DNA of 64,000 nucleotides from assembly GCA_001931535.1 (NCBI GenBank), contig CP016211.1, positions 15,763,501 through 15,827,500 on the forward strand. Reading direction: 5' to 3'. Below, piece after piece: positions 35,897-43,053 of the stretch. The notes below the pieces were generated by a model that was given only the letters and a program-made list of their open reading frames with translations, searched no databases and was not told the origin of the DNA. The first letter of the stretch is position 1. Each line of letters starts with the position of its first letter. Source of the stretch: Minicystis rosea. GTDB taxonomy: Bacteria > Myxococcota_A > Polyangia > Polyangiales > Polyangiaceae. A program made the translations under genes and the position numbers.

Positions 35897-36817
35897 GTGG
35901 AACGATCTCGCGCCCTCGAGCTCCGCCCCGCGCTCGACGCCGATTACGACGCCTTCTTGCGGCTGTTCCCGCAGCTCGGCACGGACGACCCCATCCGGAC
36001 GCGCGATCGCTTCGCGCGCGAGATGCGGGCGACGACGCTGGTCGCGGAGCACGAGGGGCGCGTCGTGGGCTACTCGTTCTACGAGCTCTTGGCCGGCGTC
36101 GGGTACGTGCGGCATGTCGTCGTCGACGCCGAGTGCCGCGGTCTCGGCGTCGGCCGGGCGCTGATGCTCGGCGTGCGCGATCGCCTGCGCGCCGCCGGCT
36201 GCTGGGAGTGGTGTCTCAACGTGCGCCCCGACAACCTACCGGCGCTGCGTCTGTACGAATCGCTCGGGCTCACCGCCGTCTACGACTCGGTAGCGCTGCG
36301 ATTCACGTGGTCCGCAGTGGAGCATCTCCCTCTCGGACCGGCGCTCGAGCTCGCCATCGATCCCGAGCCCGCGGTGGACGCGGAGGTCGAGTCGGCCTTC
36401 GGTCTCGTTCCAGGGCTCCTCGCCGGTGCGCGGGCGCGCGTCGGCCGCGTGATCGCGGTGGCGCGACAGGGCGAAAGGATGGCGGGCGTCGCGGTGTTCG
36501 ATTCCGGGTTTCCCGGGGCGTTCCCGTTTCGGGTGCTCGATGCCGCGAATGCGCGGCGGCTGCTCGAGGGGCTAAAGCCCTTTGCGAGGCCGGGGGTGCC
36601 GGAGATGGGTGTAGTCGTCGAAAACGACGCTGCGCTCGAGGCGATGCTCTTCGCGGTCGGTGCGGTGGTGCGGTTTCGGGTGGTCCATCATCGTGGGGCG
36701 CTCGAAGGAGGGCCACCGCGAGGAGGAGAGCCGCCGGGCACGCACGCCGATGCGACGCCGGGGGAGCTCCTTTCAGCCTCGTTTACTGGCAGGCCCCGCC
36801 GAGGCAGATGGAGCTGA
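35897..36817 (+). CDS. GNAT-family N-acetyltransferase
   Basis: A 306-residue protein with an N-terminal GNAT domain: ALELRPALDADYDAFLRLFP, then EHEGRVVGYSFYELL, and the acetyl-CoA loop VVVDAECRGLGVGRALMLGV (motif A, R-x-x-G-x-G/A), followed by NLPALRLYESLGLTAVYDSV. The C-terminal ~150 residues form a second domain, perhaps a degenerate GNAT. The GTG at 35897 was taken as start because it places the first strand correctly; the frame is open back to a GTG at 35834. The last ~30 residues (GGPPRGGEPPGTHAD) are low quality and overlap the convergent gene by 35 bp, so the natural end may differ. Confidence 0.82.
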   Translation: MERSRALELRPALDADYDAFLRLFPQLGTDDPIRTRDRFAREMRATTLVAEHEGRVVGYSFYELLAGVGYVRHVVVDAECRGLGVGRALMLGVRDRLRAAGCWEWCLNVRPDNLPALRLYESLGLTAVYDSVALRFTWSAVEHLPLGPALELAIDPEPAVDAEVESAFGLVPGLLAGARARVGRVIAVARQGERMAGVAVFDSGFPGAFPFRVLDAANARRLLEGLKPFARPGVPEMGVVVENDAALEAMLFAVGAVVRFRVVHHRGALEGGPPRGGEPPGTHADATPGELLSASFTGRPRRGRWS

Positions 36818-37976
36818 AGCAGTCGGCGTTGGCGTTGCACGCATGACCGGACGCGCACGGCAAGCACGCACCGCCGCAGTCGACGTCCGTCTCGGTGCCG
36901 TTCTTCACGCCGTCGATACAGCTCGGTGCCGCGCAGAAGCCGGCGATGCAGGCCCCGCTGGAGCAGTCGGCGTTGGAGAAGCAATGCTTGCTCACCGCGC
37001 ACGTCGGGCAGGCCGGGCCGCCGCAGTCGACGTCCGACTCCGTGCCGTCGACGATCCCGTTGACGCAACTGGGGCCCTCCAGGGTGCACGCGGAGGTGCA
37101 GCCATCGCCGGAGATCGTGTTGCCGTCGTCGCACTGCTCGCCGGGGCCGACGATGCCGTCACCGCACACGTTGACGTTGACGCACAGGCTGGGCTGACCG
37201 AAGCAGGAGAAGCCCGGCTCGACGAAGCAGGTCGCGGTGCAGCCGTCGCCACCGGTCACGTTGCCGTCGTCACACGCCTCGGTGCCCTGGACGACGCCGT
37301 CGCCGCAGATCGAGACGGAGCAGGCCCCGAAAGAACACGTCGCGCCGAACGGGCAGACGAGGCCGCACGCCCCGCAGTTCTGCGGGTCCCCCAAGAGGTC
37401 GGCGCAGGTGGAGCCGCACAGCACCTGGCCGGGGGGACAGCTCGCCGGCGAGGGCTCACAGGCGTTGTTCGGGCCGCAGGATTGCGAGCAGCACTCGGCG
37501 TCGACGAAACACGGGAGCCCCTCGCCGCGACAGTCCTGATCCCCATCGAAGTCGACGCCCACCGTCGCGGCGGAGGCTGGGTGCATGTCGAGCATCACCA
37601 TCGCCGTCTGGCCGACTTGGATCGAGGTGAGCACCGGCGCCGACACCCAGGTCGGCGCCGAGCTCGACGACACCTGGGAGCACGAGGTCGCGAAGGCCGC
37701 GCCGTCGAAGCGCACGGTGCCGATGGGGAGGCCGGTGAGCGAGAAGACGCTGCTCTGTCCCGGCGTCACGTCGAACGAGTAGGTATCGCTCCAGCCGCCG
37801 GTGGCGGTGATGGCGATGCAAGCCACCGTCCCGTCGGCCGGCACGTTGGTCACGGCCGCCTGGGCCGTGCCTGTCGCGCCCTCCTCGCCCGGATCGTGAT
37901 CGGACGAGCAGCCGGGGACGAGGAGCCAGCCGGCGAGCAGCGCCGCGCTGGAGAGTGCAATTCGATTCGTGATCAT
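36783..37976 (-). CDS. DUF4215 Cys-rich lipoprotein
   Basis: A 397-residue secreted lipoprotein (signal ALSSAALLAGWLLVPGCSSD with lipobox PGC). Residues about 40-130 form a beta-rich domain (ATGGWSDTYSFDVTPGQSSV). Then come Cys-rich modules: CRGEGLPCFVDAECCSQSC, two DUF4215 repeats (CGDGVVQGTEACDDGNVTGG and CGDGIVGPGEQCDDGNTISG), and two copies of a CxxGxxxGxETDVDCGG module (DGTESDVDCGGPACPTC, NGTETDVDCGGACLPC). Such disulfide-rich surface proteins are common in myxobacteria and of unknown role. ATG at 37976 with a GGAAGG site upstream. Confidence 0.88.
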   Translation of the reverse strand: MITNRIALSSAALLAGWLLVPGCSSDHDPGEEGATGTAQAAVTNVPADGTVACIAITATGGWSDTYSFDVTPGQSSVFSLTGLPIGTVRFDGAAFATSCSQVSSSSAPTWVSAPVLTSIQVGQTAMVMLDMHPASAATVGVDFDGDQDCRGEGLPCFVDAECCSQSCGPNNACEPSPASCPPGQVLCGSTCADLLGDPQNCGACGLVCPFGATCSFGACSVSICGDGVVQGTEACDDGNVTGGDGCTATCFVEPGFSCFGQPSLCVNVNVCGDGIVGPGEQCDDGNTISGDGCTSACTLEGPSCVNGIVDGTESDVDCGGPACPTCAVSKHCFSNADCSSGACIAGFCAAPSCIDGVKNGTETDVDCGGACLPCASGHACNANADCFSSICLGGACQ

Positions 37977-38332
37977 GAGCGGTGTCCTTCCCATTTCCAT
38001 CCGGAGATCGGCTATCGGCCACGGCGAGAGACGCCGGCTGGGGCCTTCGCCTGCAGGTGGGCCATCCCTCGAGGGCCCTTTGCGTCAGGGCATGTGACGG
38101 TGTGCTACCTCGGCGACGACGATCCCTGCGCTCGCCGTCGACCGTGAGCGTATGGAGAGCCTACGCGCTGGGCGTAGGCCGGCCCGGGCGCGCGGGCCAA
38201 CATCTCCGCGCTCATCGCCCGAATCCTTCGATATCGAAGCGACCTCCGGCGCCGGCGGAGATGTGTCACGGGGGCAGCCCTCTATCGGCTGGAGAAGCAG
38301 CTCCGCGCCGGCGTCCCCCACAGCGCGGGGCG
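37977..38332. other. Intergenic region
   Basis: About 355 bp upstream of the DUF4215 lipoprotein, so its promoter should be at the left. No gene or strong structure recognised. Confidence 0.3.
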
Positions 38333-38545
38333 ATCGCCGAGGGAGGCGTGGCGGTCCGGGAGATCGCCGCCGTCATCGCTCGGAAGCTCGGGATTCCGCT
38401 CGTCGCGCAGTCACCCGAGGAGGCCGCCGCGCACTTCGGAGTGCTCGCGCCGTTCGTGAGCGCGGACCGGCCGACGACGAGTGCCCGACGTCTCGCCGCG
38501 GTCGAAGGCGTGGTGGTGAAGGTCGCGCGGCCTCCGGGCTGCCCA
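38333..38545 (+). pseudogene. Extended-SDR (NAD-dependent epimerase-type) C-terminal remnant
   Basis: The frame encodes AVREIAAVIARKLGIPLVAQ, SPEEAAAHFGVLAPFVSADR, PTTSARRLAAVEGV. This is the C-terminal substrate-side part of NAD-dependent epimerase/dehydratase-like proteins (usual form REIAEAIGRGL.VPVVSLSPEEA.AHFGWL). The Rossmann half is missing and there is no start. It ends where the duplicated segment begins. Confidence 0.65.
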
Positions 38546-38568
38546 ACGCCGTCCTGCGCCTACCCGCC

Positions 38569-38835
38569 GTCTACCACAGCCTCGTTACTTCCTTGTCATC
38601 GCCTCGTTACAGCCTCGTTCATGCCTCGTTGCAAACGAGGCTGTGAGATGTCAGTAACGAAGCTGTAGTATTCTCCGATCGAAGGAGGAGGGGTTCATGG
38701 CCAAGGTCCTCCCCAGCTCCGGCTTCGCGCTCAGCGGTGCTGTCTCTGGGCTCGTCTTCTGTCACCGAGGCAAGGGCGTGTACGCCCGCGCGCACGTCGT
38801 CCCACGCGATCCGAAGAGCGAATCGCAGCGGGCGC
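38569..38835 (+). repeat. Duplicated segment, copy 2 (pair with 23697-23972)
   Basis: Closely similar to copy 1 from GCCTACCCGCCGTCTAC to the codons for DPKSES of the small gene. Here the downstream gene is intact, so this copy shows the ancestral state. Confidence 0.9.
38609..38644. repeat. Hairpin upstream of the small gene
   Basis: ACAGCCTCGTT at 38609-38619 pairs with AACGAGGCTGT at 38634-38644 around a 14-base loop. It corresponds to the 15-bp hairpin at 23752, with the inner four pairs lost. More GCCTCGTT copies precede it. Conservation of the stem in both copies suggests function, perhaps control of the gene 50 bp downstream. Confidence 0.7.
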
Positions 38836-38990
38836 GCCGCGCCGCCTTTCAGGCCGCCGTCGCCGCGTGGCGGGCGCTCTCCGGCGCCGAGCGCGAGAGC
38901 TTCCGCAAGCGTGCCACGCGACACGGGCGCACCGGCTATCACCTCTTCATGGCGGAGCGACTCGCGAGCTCCGCGGCGCCGGCGCCGTAG
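38697..38990 (+). CDS. Small conserved protein of unknown function
   Basis: A 97-residue protein with a very strong ribosome-binding site (GAAGGAGGAGG). The N-terminal part is glycine-rich and beta-like (SGAVSGLVFCHRGKGVYARA), then a helical part SQRARRAAFQAAVAAWRALS with an ending TGYHLFMAERL. This recalls small bacterial proteins with a conserved W..L...E...F...A......GYNLF pattern whose function is unknown. A broken copy lies at 23840. The gene at 39190 has the same layout and may be a distant relative. Confidence 0.8.
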   Translation: MAKVLPSSGFALSGAVSGLVFCHRGKGVYARAHVVPRDPKSESQRARRAAFQAAVAAWRALSGAERESFRKRATRHGRTGYHLFMAERLASSAAPAP

Positions 38991-39189
38991 TCTCCGAGCG
39001 TCGAAAGGCGCTCCACGCCATCTCTCATCGCCGCTCTCATCGCTGCCGGGCAGCGCCGTGAGATAGCCGGCGAGCAAAGGCGATGTAGGCGAACGTCGCC
39101 ATGCGAATATCGTTGTTCCGACTTGCGCGGATTCGTGCGTGTGCCAATTTCCGTTCGCCGCGTTGCAATGGGGGAGAGATGGAGGGCTC

Positions 39190-39750
39190 GTGGCGAAGAT
39201 CCGCAACAATGTCGTGCTTCACGGTGTGTCGGGGATGATTGGCAAGCAGCTCGTCGTCCGGCTTGGCAAGGACGGGCGTGGGGTCTTGGCCGTGCCTCCC
39301 ACCGTTGCTGAAGGCCGGGAGAGCAGCGCCAAGCAAAAGGAGCATCAAGAGAGGTTTCGCCAAGCCATCCTTTACGCCAAGGGTGCGCAGGTGAAGCCCG
39401 AATACCAAAAGGTTGCCGACGCGCGAGGCGTGTCGGCGTTCAACGTTGCCACCGCCGACTTCTTTCACCCGCCCGAGATTCGCGAGATCGATCTCGATGC
39501 TTATCACGGTGGGGTAGGGGACAAGATCACGATTGTCGCCGTCGACGACGTGAAGGTCGCCGAGGTTGGCATTCTCCTCACGGACGACGACGATACCGTC
39601 ATCGAGAAGGGCAAAGCCGTCTTGTCGGCGGAGGACCCGCATCGCTGGATATACACCGCGACCCATGCCGCACCGTCCGCCTCCGTGAAGGTCGTTGTCG
39701 ACGTGGCGGACCTCGCCGGTCAGGTCACCGAGGAGACGGCGCACACCTGA
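39190..39750 (+). CDS. Conserved protein of unknown function
   Basis: A 186-residue protein, start GTG at 39190 after GGAGGG. The first ~100 residues: AKIRNNVVLHGVSGMIGKQL, VVRLGKDGRGVLAVPP, then QKEHQERFRQAILYAKGAQV and GVSAFNVATADFFHPPEIRE. The second half is an Ig-like beta domain (ITIVAVDDVKVAEVGILLTD, then HRWIYTATHAAPSASVKVVV). I recall similar two-part proteins in Bacteroidetes, also without known function. No signal peptide. It sits 200 bp after the related gene at 38697 on the same strand. Confidence 0.75.
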   Translation: MAKIRNNVVLHGVSGMIGKQLVVRLGKDGRGVLAVPPTVAEGRESSAKQKEHQERFRQAILYAKGAQVKPEYQKVADARGVSAFNVATADFFHPPEIREIDLDAYHGGVGDKITIVAVDDVKVAEVGILLTDDDDTVIEKGKAVLSAEDPHRWIYTATHAAPSASVKVVVDVADLAGQVTEETAHT

Positions 39751-39801
39751 TGGGCTGACTGGCAAACCGACGAGCTGCGGTGTCCCTCGGCGCGTCGGTG
39801 T

Positions 39802-39873
39802 GCTTCCCACGAACCCAAGACGGTGTTTGGGCTCACGGGCAAGATTCGATATCAGGATCCGAAGCCCATGTCG
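39802..39873. repeat. Hairpin repeat, copy B (pair with 25119-25182)
   Basis: Same element as copy A: GAACCCAAGACGGTGTTTGG followed by GCTCACGGGCAAGATTCGAT. The inner CCCAA/TTGGG stem is kept while the outer stem is weaker than in copy A. It lies 50 bp after the stop of the gene at 39190, as copy A lies after the metallophosphoesterase, so it may serve as a terminator-like structure. Confidence 0.7.
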
Positions 39874-40052
39874 CGATGACGATGGGCCTCGAGGAGACAA
39901 GGGGCACCAGAAGGCCCGAGGGCTACCGCTCTCGGGTCTTCGCTTTTGTGCACGGGTGAAGAACGCGGTGCCTACACGACGCATCACGCCCTCGTCGAGG
40001 TCACCCTCACGCGCCGAGCGGCTGTTGATGATCCTCGCGACCCGCGAAAATT

Positions 40053-40102
40053 CGGTGAAGCTCGCCGGTGAAGAACACGGCGCATGCCGGTGAGCTTCAC
40101 CG
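40053..40102. terminator. Long imperfect inverted repeat between convergent genes
   Basis: CGGTGAAGCTCGCCGG at 40053-40068 pairs with CCGGTGAGCTTCACCG at 40087-40102: 15 of 16 positions match and the other is G-T. The loop is 18 bases. It sits between the plus-strand gene ending at 39750 and the minus-strand gene ending at 40179, the place for a two-way terminator. No T-run is present on either side. Confidence 0.5.
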
Positions 40103-40178
40103 GTGATGAAGATGGGCCAGTGCGCTTGGCGCGACGCGGAGTGGAGCGGGTGACGTTGCGCCGTCGAGCCGCTCGCCT

Positions 40179-42251
40179 TCAGCGGGACGTAGAGGCCTTG
40201 CGGAGCCCGGCCTCCCTGAACACGTGCTCGTGCTGCGGGTCGCGGAGGACGAGGCGGCGCTCGCTGCCCTGATCCGCCACGACGAAGTCGAAGCCGTTCA
40301 CGCCGGGGTCGACCGTCACCAGAGCCGTCGTGCCGTGGTCGTTCTTGCGGGACGCGACCGCGCTCTTCCACGCGTCGAAAACGAACACCGTCCCCTTCGC
40401 GTCCGTGCGGACCACGATGTCCCCGAGATCGGGGCTCGTGTACCGCTCCGCGAGGTTCGCGACGACCCTCGGATCGGCGGGGAGGATGCTCTGGGCGCGC
40501 TCCTTCGCGAGCCACTCCTTGCGCTCGGCCACCGCCAGCGTGACGTCCTCGGCCGCCTCGGGGTTGCCGTCGAAGAGCACCTCGAGCGTCCGGCGGAGGA
40601 AGGACCGGCGCACGATGCTGCCGCTGTCGGCGTTGGTGAGGATGACGCCACCGGTGCCGTGCTCCGGCAGCCAGAAGAAGTCGCTCCGATAACCGACGAC
40701 GTAGCCGCCGTGGTGCACGACGGGGATGCCGAGCTGCGTGTCGACCATGAGCCCCATCGCGTACGTCTCGTCGGGGCCCATCGCGATCTGCGGGGCGCGG
40801 CGCGCGAGCAGCGCCTCCTCGGAGATGAAGCGGTGACTGTCGGGCAGCATGCCTTTCGCGAGCTCCATCTGCACGTAGCGGCGCAGGTCCTTGACGTTGG
40901 ACCACGCGCCGCCCGCGGGGCGCACGGGCGTGAGGGCCGCCCGGTCGACGTCGATCGCCGCGACGGCCGGCTTGCCGGAGAAGTCCTCGGCGTGCGGCGA
41001 CGCGTGATCCTTGCGCGTGGCCTCGGCGAAGTCGAACGTGGTGGAGGTCATGCCGAGCGGGCGTAGGACGCGCGTCATCATGGCTTCGTCGTACGCCGCG
41101 CCGAGCTCGCGCTTCGGATGAAGGACGGCTCCGCCGATGAAGCCGGCCGCGGCGGGGAGCACGTCGGTGTACTGGAAGAGCTCGCCGAACCCGCTCGTCG
41201 GTCGCATCGTGCCAAGGAGATCCAGCACGCCTTTCGGGGACGAGCGCTGGAACGCGAAGGCCCAATCGACGTCCTCCTCCCGCGGGAGCCCCGTGCACAT
41301 GCAGACGAGGTGTTTCACGGCCAATCTGCCGGTCAGGTCCGCGTCGCCGAGCTTGAATGCGGGATAGACGCTCGTGACCTTGGCGTCCCAGGTGAGCTTG
41401 CCCTCGTCGACGAGCTTGGCGAGGAGCAGCGTGGTCAGGGCCTTCGTGTTCGACGCGATCACGAAGAGCGTGTCGGCGGAGACGGGCGCCCCCTTGCCCA
41501 TCTCGCGCACGCCGAAGCCGCCCTCGAAGATGACGGAGTCCGTCGTGAAGAGGCTCACGGCGACGCCGGGGACGCCGGCCTGCACGCGCGCGGTCTCCAC
41601 GAAGTCCGTGAGCGCCCGGACGCGCGCCGTGTCGAGGGCGTGCGCGGTCCTGCCCTGGAAGGTCTCTCGCGTGTAGCCGGTAGGCCTCAAGCTGTTGATG
41701 ACGAGCCCGATCTGCGCGTTGCGCTTGCCGAGCGACGGCTCGCTGGAGGACACGAGCAGGACCGTCCACGCGCGGGCTTTCCGAAAGGCCCGCGCCGTGA
41801 AGAAGAGGCGCTCGTCCGGAGAGGTCTCGTACCAGAACCCTTTGTGCTGTTCCCAGCCGTGGCGCGCGGCCCGGTCCGCCGCGAGCTTGACGGTACGCTT
41901 GAAGTCGGGGACGAGCGCTGGCCACGCCGCGGCGACGGCAGCCTCGGGGGAGTCGGCGGCCCCGACGTCGACGAGGGCGAGGTGGATGTCGGGCTCCGGC
42001 CCGTCGAGGAAGCGCTTCGACCCATCACTGCGGAGCGTCCAGCCGCCGGGCGCCGTGAACGTCGTGCCCGCCGCCGTGGCTCGCGGCGCATCCGCGGCGA
42101 GCTTCTCCGCCGTGGGGGCAGGGGGCGCGGCAGAGGCGGGCTCGATCGCCGGCGGCGGCATCACGGCGACGGGACCCGCGGGCGCAGGGGCCGCCCCCGA
42201 GCAGGCCGCGAGGAGGAGCGTGATGGGGGCGAGGGCGGCTCTTCGGATCAA
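40179..42251 (-). CDS. Serine hydrolase, beta-lactamase / class C-like, lipoprotein
   Basis: A 690-residue exported protein. The signal peptide (APITLLLAACSGAAPAP) has an LAAC lipobox. After a Pro/Ala linker comes a domain of ~140 residues (TTFTAPGGWTLRSDGSKRFL). Then follows a serine beta-lactamase-like domain (about 220-560): catalytic SxxK in LFVIASNTKALTTLLLAKLV near residue 266, a YxN-like motif that reads Y-T-D in FGELFQYTDVLPAAAGFIGG, and the HxG-like motif VVHHGGYVVGYRSDF near 512. A C-terminal beta domain (about 580-690) follows. Family members are esterases, D-amino-peptidases or penicillin-binding-like proteins. The Asp in place of Asn in YxN speaks against a true beta-lactamase. 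Confidence 0.88.
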   Translation of the reverse strand: MIRRAALAPITLLLAACSGAAPAPAGPVAVMPPPAIEPASAAPPAPTAEKLAADAPRATAAGTTFTAPGGWTLRSDGSKRFLDGPEPDIHLALVDVGAADSPEAAVAAAWPALVPDFKRTVKLAADRAARHGWEQHKGFWYETSPDERLFFTARAFRKARAWTVLLVSSSEPSLGKRNAQIGLVINSLRPTGYTRETFQGRTAHALDTARVRALTDFVETARVQAGVPGVAVSLFTTDSVIFEGGFGVREMGKGAPVSADTLFVIASNTKALTTLLLAKLVDEGKLTWDAKVTSVYPAFKLGDADLTGRLAVKHLVCMCTGLPREEDVDWAFAFQRSSPKGVLDLLGTMRPTSGFGELFQYTDVLPAAAGFIGGAVLHPKRELGAAYDEAMMTRVLRPLGMTSTTFDFAEATRKDHASPHAEDFSGKPAVAAIDVDRAALTPVRPAGGAWSNVKDLRRYVQMELAKGMLPDSHRFISEEALLARRAPQIAMGPDETYAMGLMVDTQLGIPVVHHGGYVVGYRSDFFWLPEHGTGGVILTNADSGSIVRRSFLRRTLEVLFDGNPEAAEDVTLAVAERKEWLAKERAQSILPADPRVVANLAERYTSPDLGDIVVRTDAKGTVFVFDAWKSAVASRKNDHGTTALVTVDPGVNGFDFVVADQGSERRLVLRDPQHEHVFREAGLRKASTSR

Positions 42252-42442
42252 GGCGGATCTCCTGGAGGTCGCCTACCACGGGGACGTCGCAGCGGCGGCG
42301 GCCGTACCCAGCCCGACTCGCAACCGCAGCGAGTGCATCTCGGGAGGCGCGTGGAAGGACACCCTGTTCCCTGCTCGCGCTCCCGGCGGGAGGTGCCTTC
42401 TCGGCCCATCGCGCGGCTCACGCCGCCGCCGCGGCGAGCTGG

Positions 42443-42856
42443 CTACACGTCGCGCGGTCCCGGCGACGGTTCGGAAGGTCCTCGTTCACATCGGCGAACG
42501 AGCCAGGCTGCCAGCATGCCCAGCGAGCTGACGCAGACCAGCAGCGATACGAGGGCGAAGGGCTGGTGGGAGGCGAGCTTGGCGAGCAGGACGAGCGCTT
42601 CCGCGCCGGAGGCGCCGGCGATGACGAGTAGGCCTCGCCGGTGCCATCGCGGCGTGGCGAGCGTCGCGAAGCCGCCGGCGATCCACATGGCGCCGGCGCT
42701 CGAGAGCAGCGCGACGGCGAGGTACTGCGGCAGCCCGGGAGGGCGCGCATCGACGTGGGACCAATCAGGCGTGGCGGCGATCAGCGCAAAGCAGAGATGG
42801 AGCAGCCCGTATCCAACGGCGAAGAGCCCACACGTGTTGCGCAGCGCGACGGTCAC
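42443..42856 (-). CDS. Small four-helix membrane protein
   Basis: A 137-residue inner-membrane protein with four hydrophobic helices: TCGLFAVGYGLLHLCFALIA, YLAVALLSSAGAMWIAGGFA, GLLVIAGASGAEALVLLAKL and FALVSLLVCVSSLGMLAAWL, ending in an Arg-rich tail. The GTG at 42856 is the likely start; the frame is open to 42892. Function unknown. The flanking gaps of about 190 bp (42252-42442 and 42857-43053) show nothing. Confidence 0.65.
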   Translation of the reverse strand: MTVALRNTCGLFAVGYGLLHLCFALIAATPDWSHVDARPPGLPQYLAVALLSSAGAMWIAGGFATLATPRWHRRGLLVIAGASGAEALVLLAKLASHQPFALVSLLVCVSSLGMLAAWLVRRCERGPSEPSPGPRDV

Positions 42857-43053
42857 CCCCGGCGATGTTACGACGCTGCCTCGCGGTCGCAAGTCGCACG
42901 GCCTTGGCGTCGGACCGCGTCGAGCAAGGCCACCTCCGACGTCGTGATCGCGACGGTTCCGCCGTTCGGCGGACCTCCCGCGTGGCGCGGTTGCCCATCA
43001 CGCGTTGGACGCCGAGCCGTCCGAGGGGAGCGATGGTCCAGCCGGGAGCGCCG

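Noticed and set aside
36660..38147. Plus-strand open frame of 495 codons
   Set aside because: Antisense to the DUF4215 lipoprotein, whose Cys repeats and signal peptide are clear on the minus strand.
40179..42251. Calling the serine hydrolase a beta-lactamase
   Set aside because: SxxK is present but the YxN motif reads Y-T-D and the protein has extra domains; resistance cannot be claimed.
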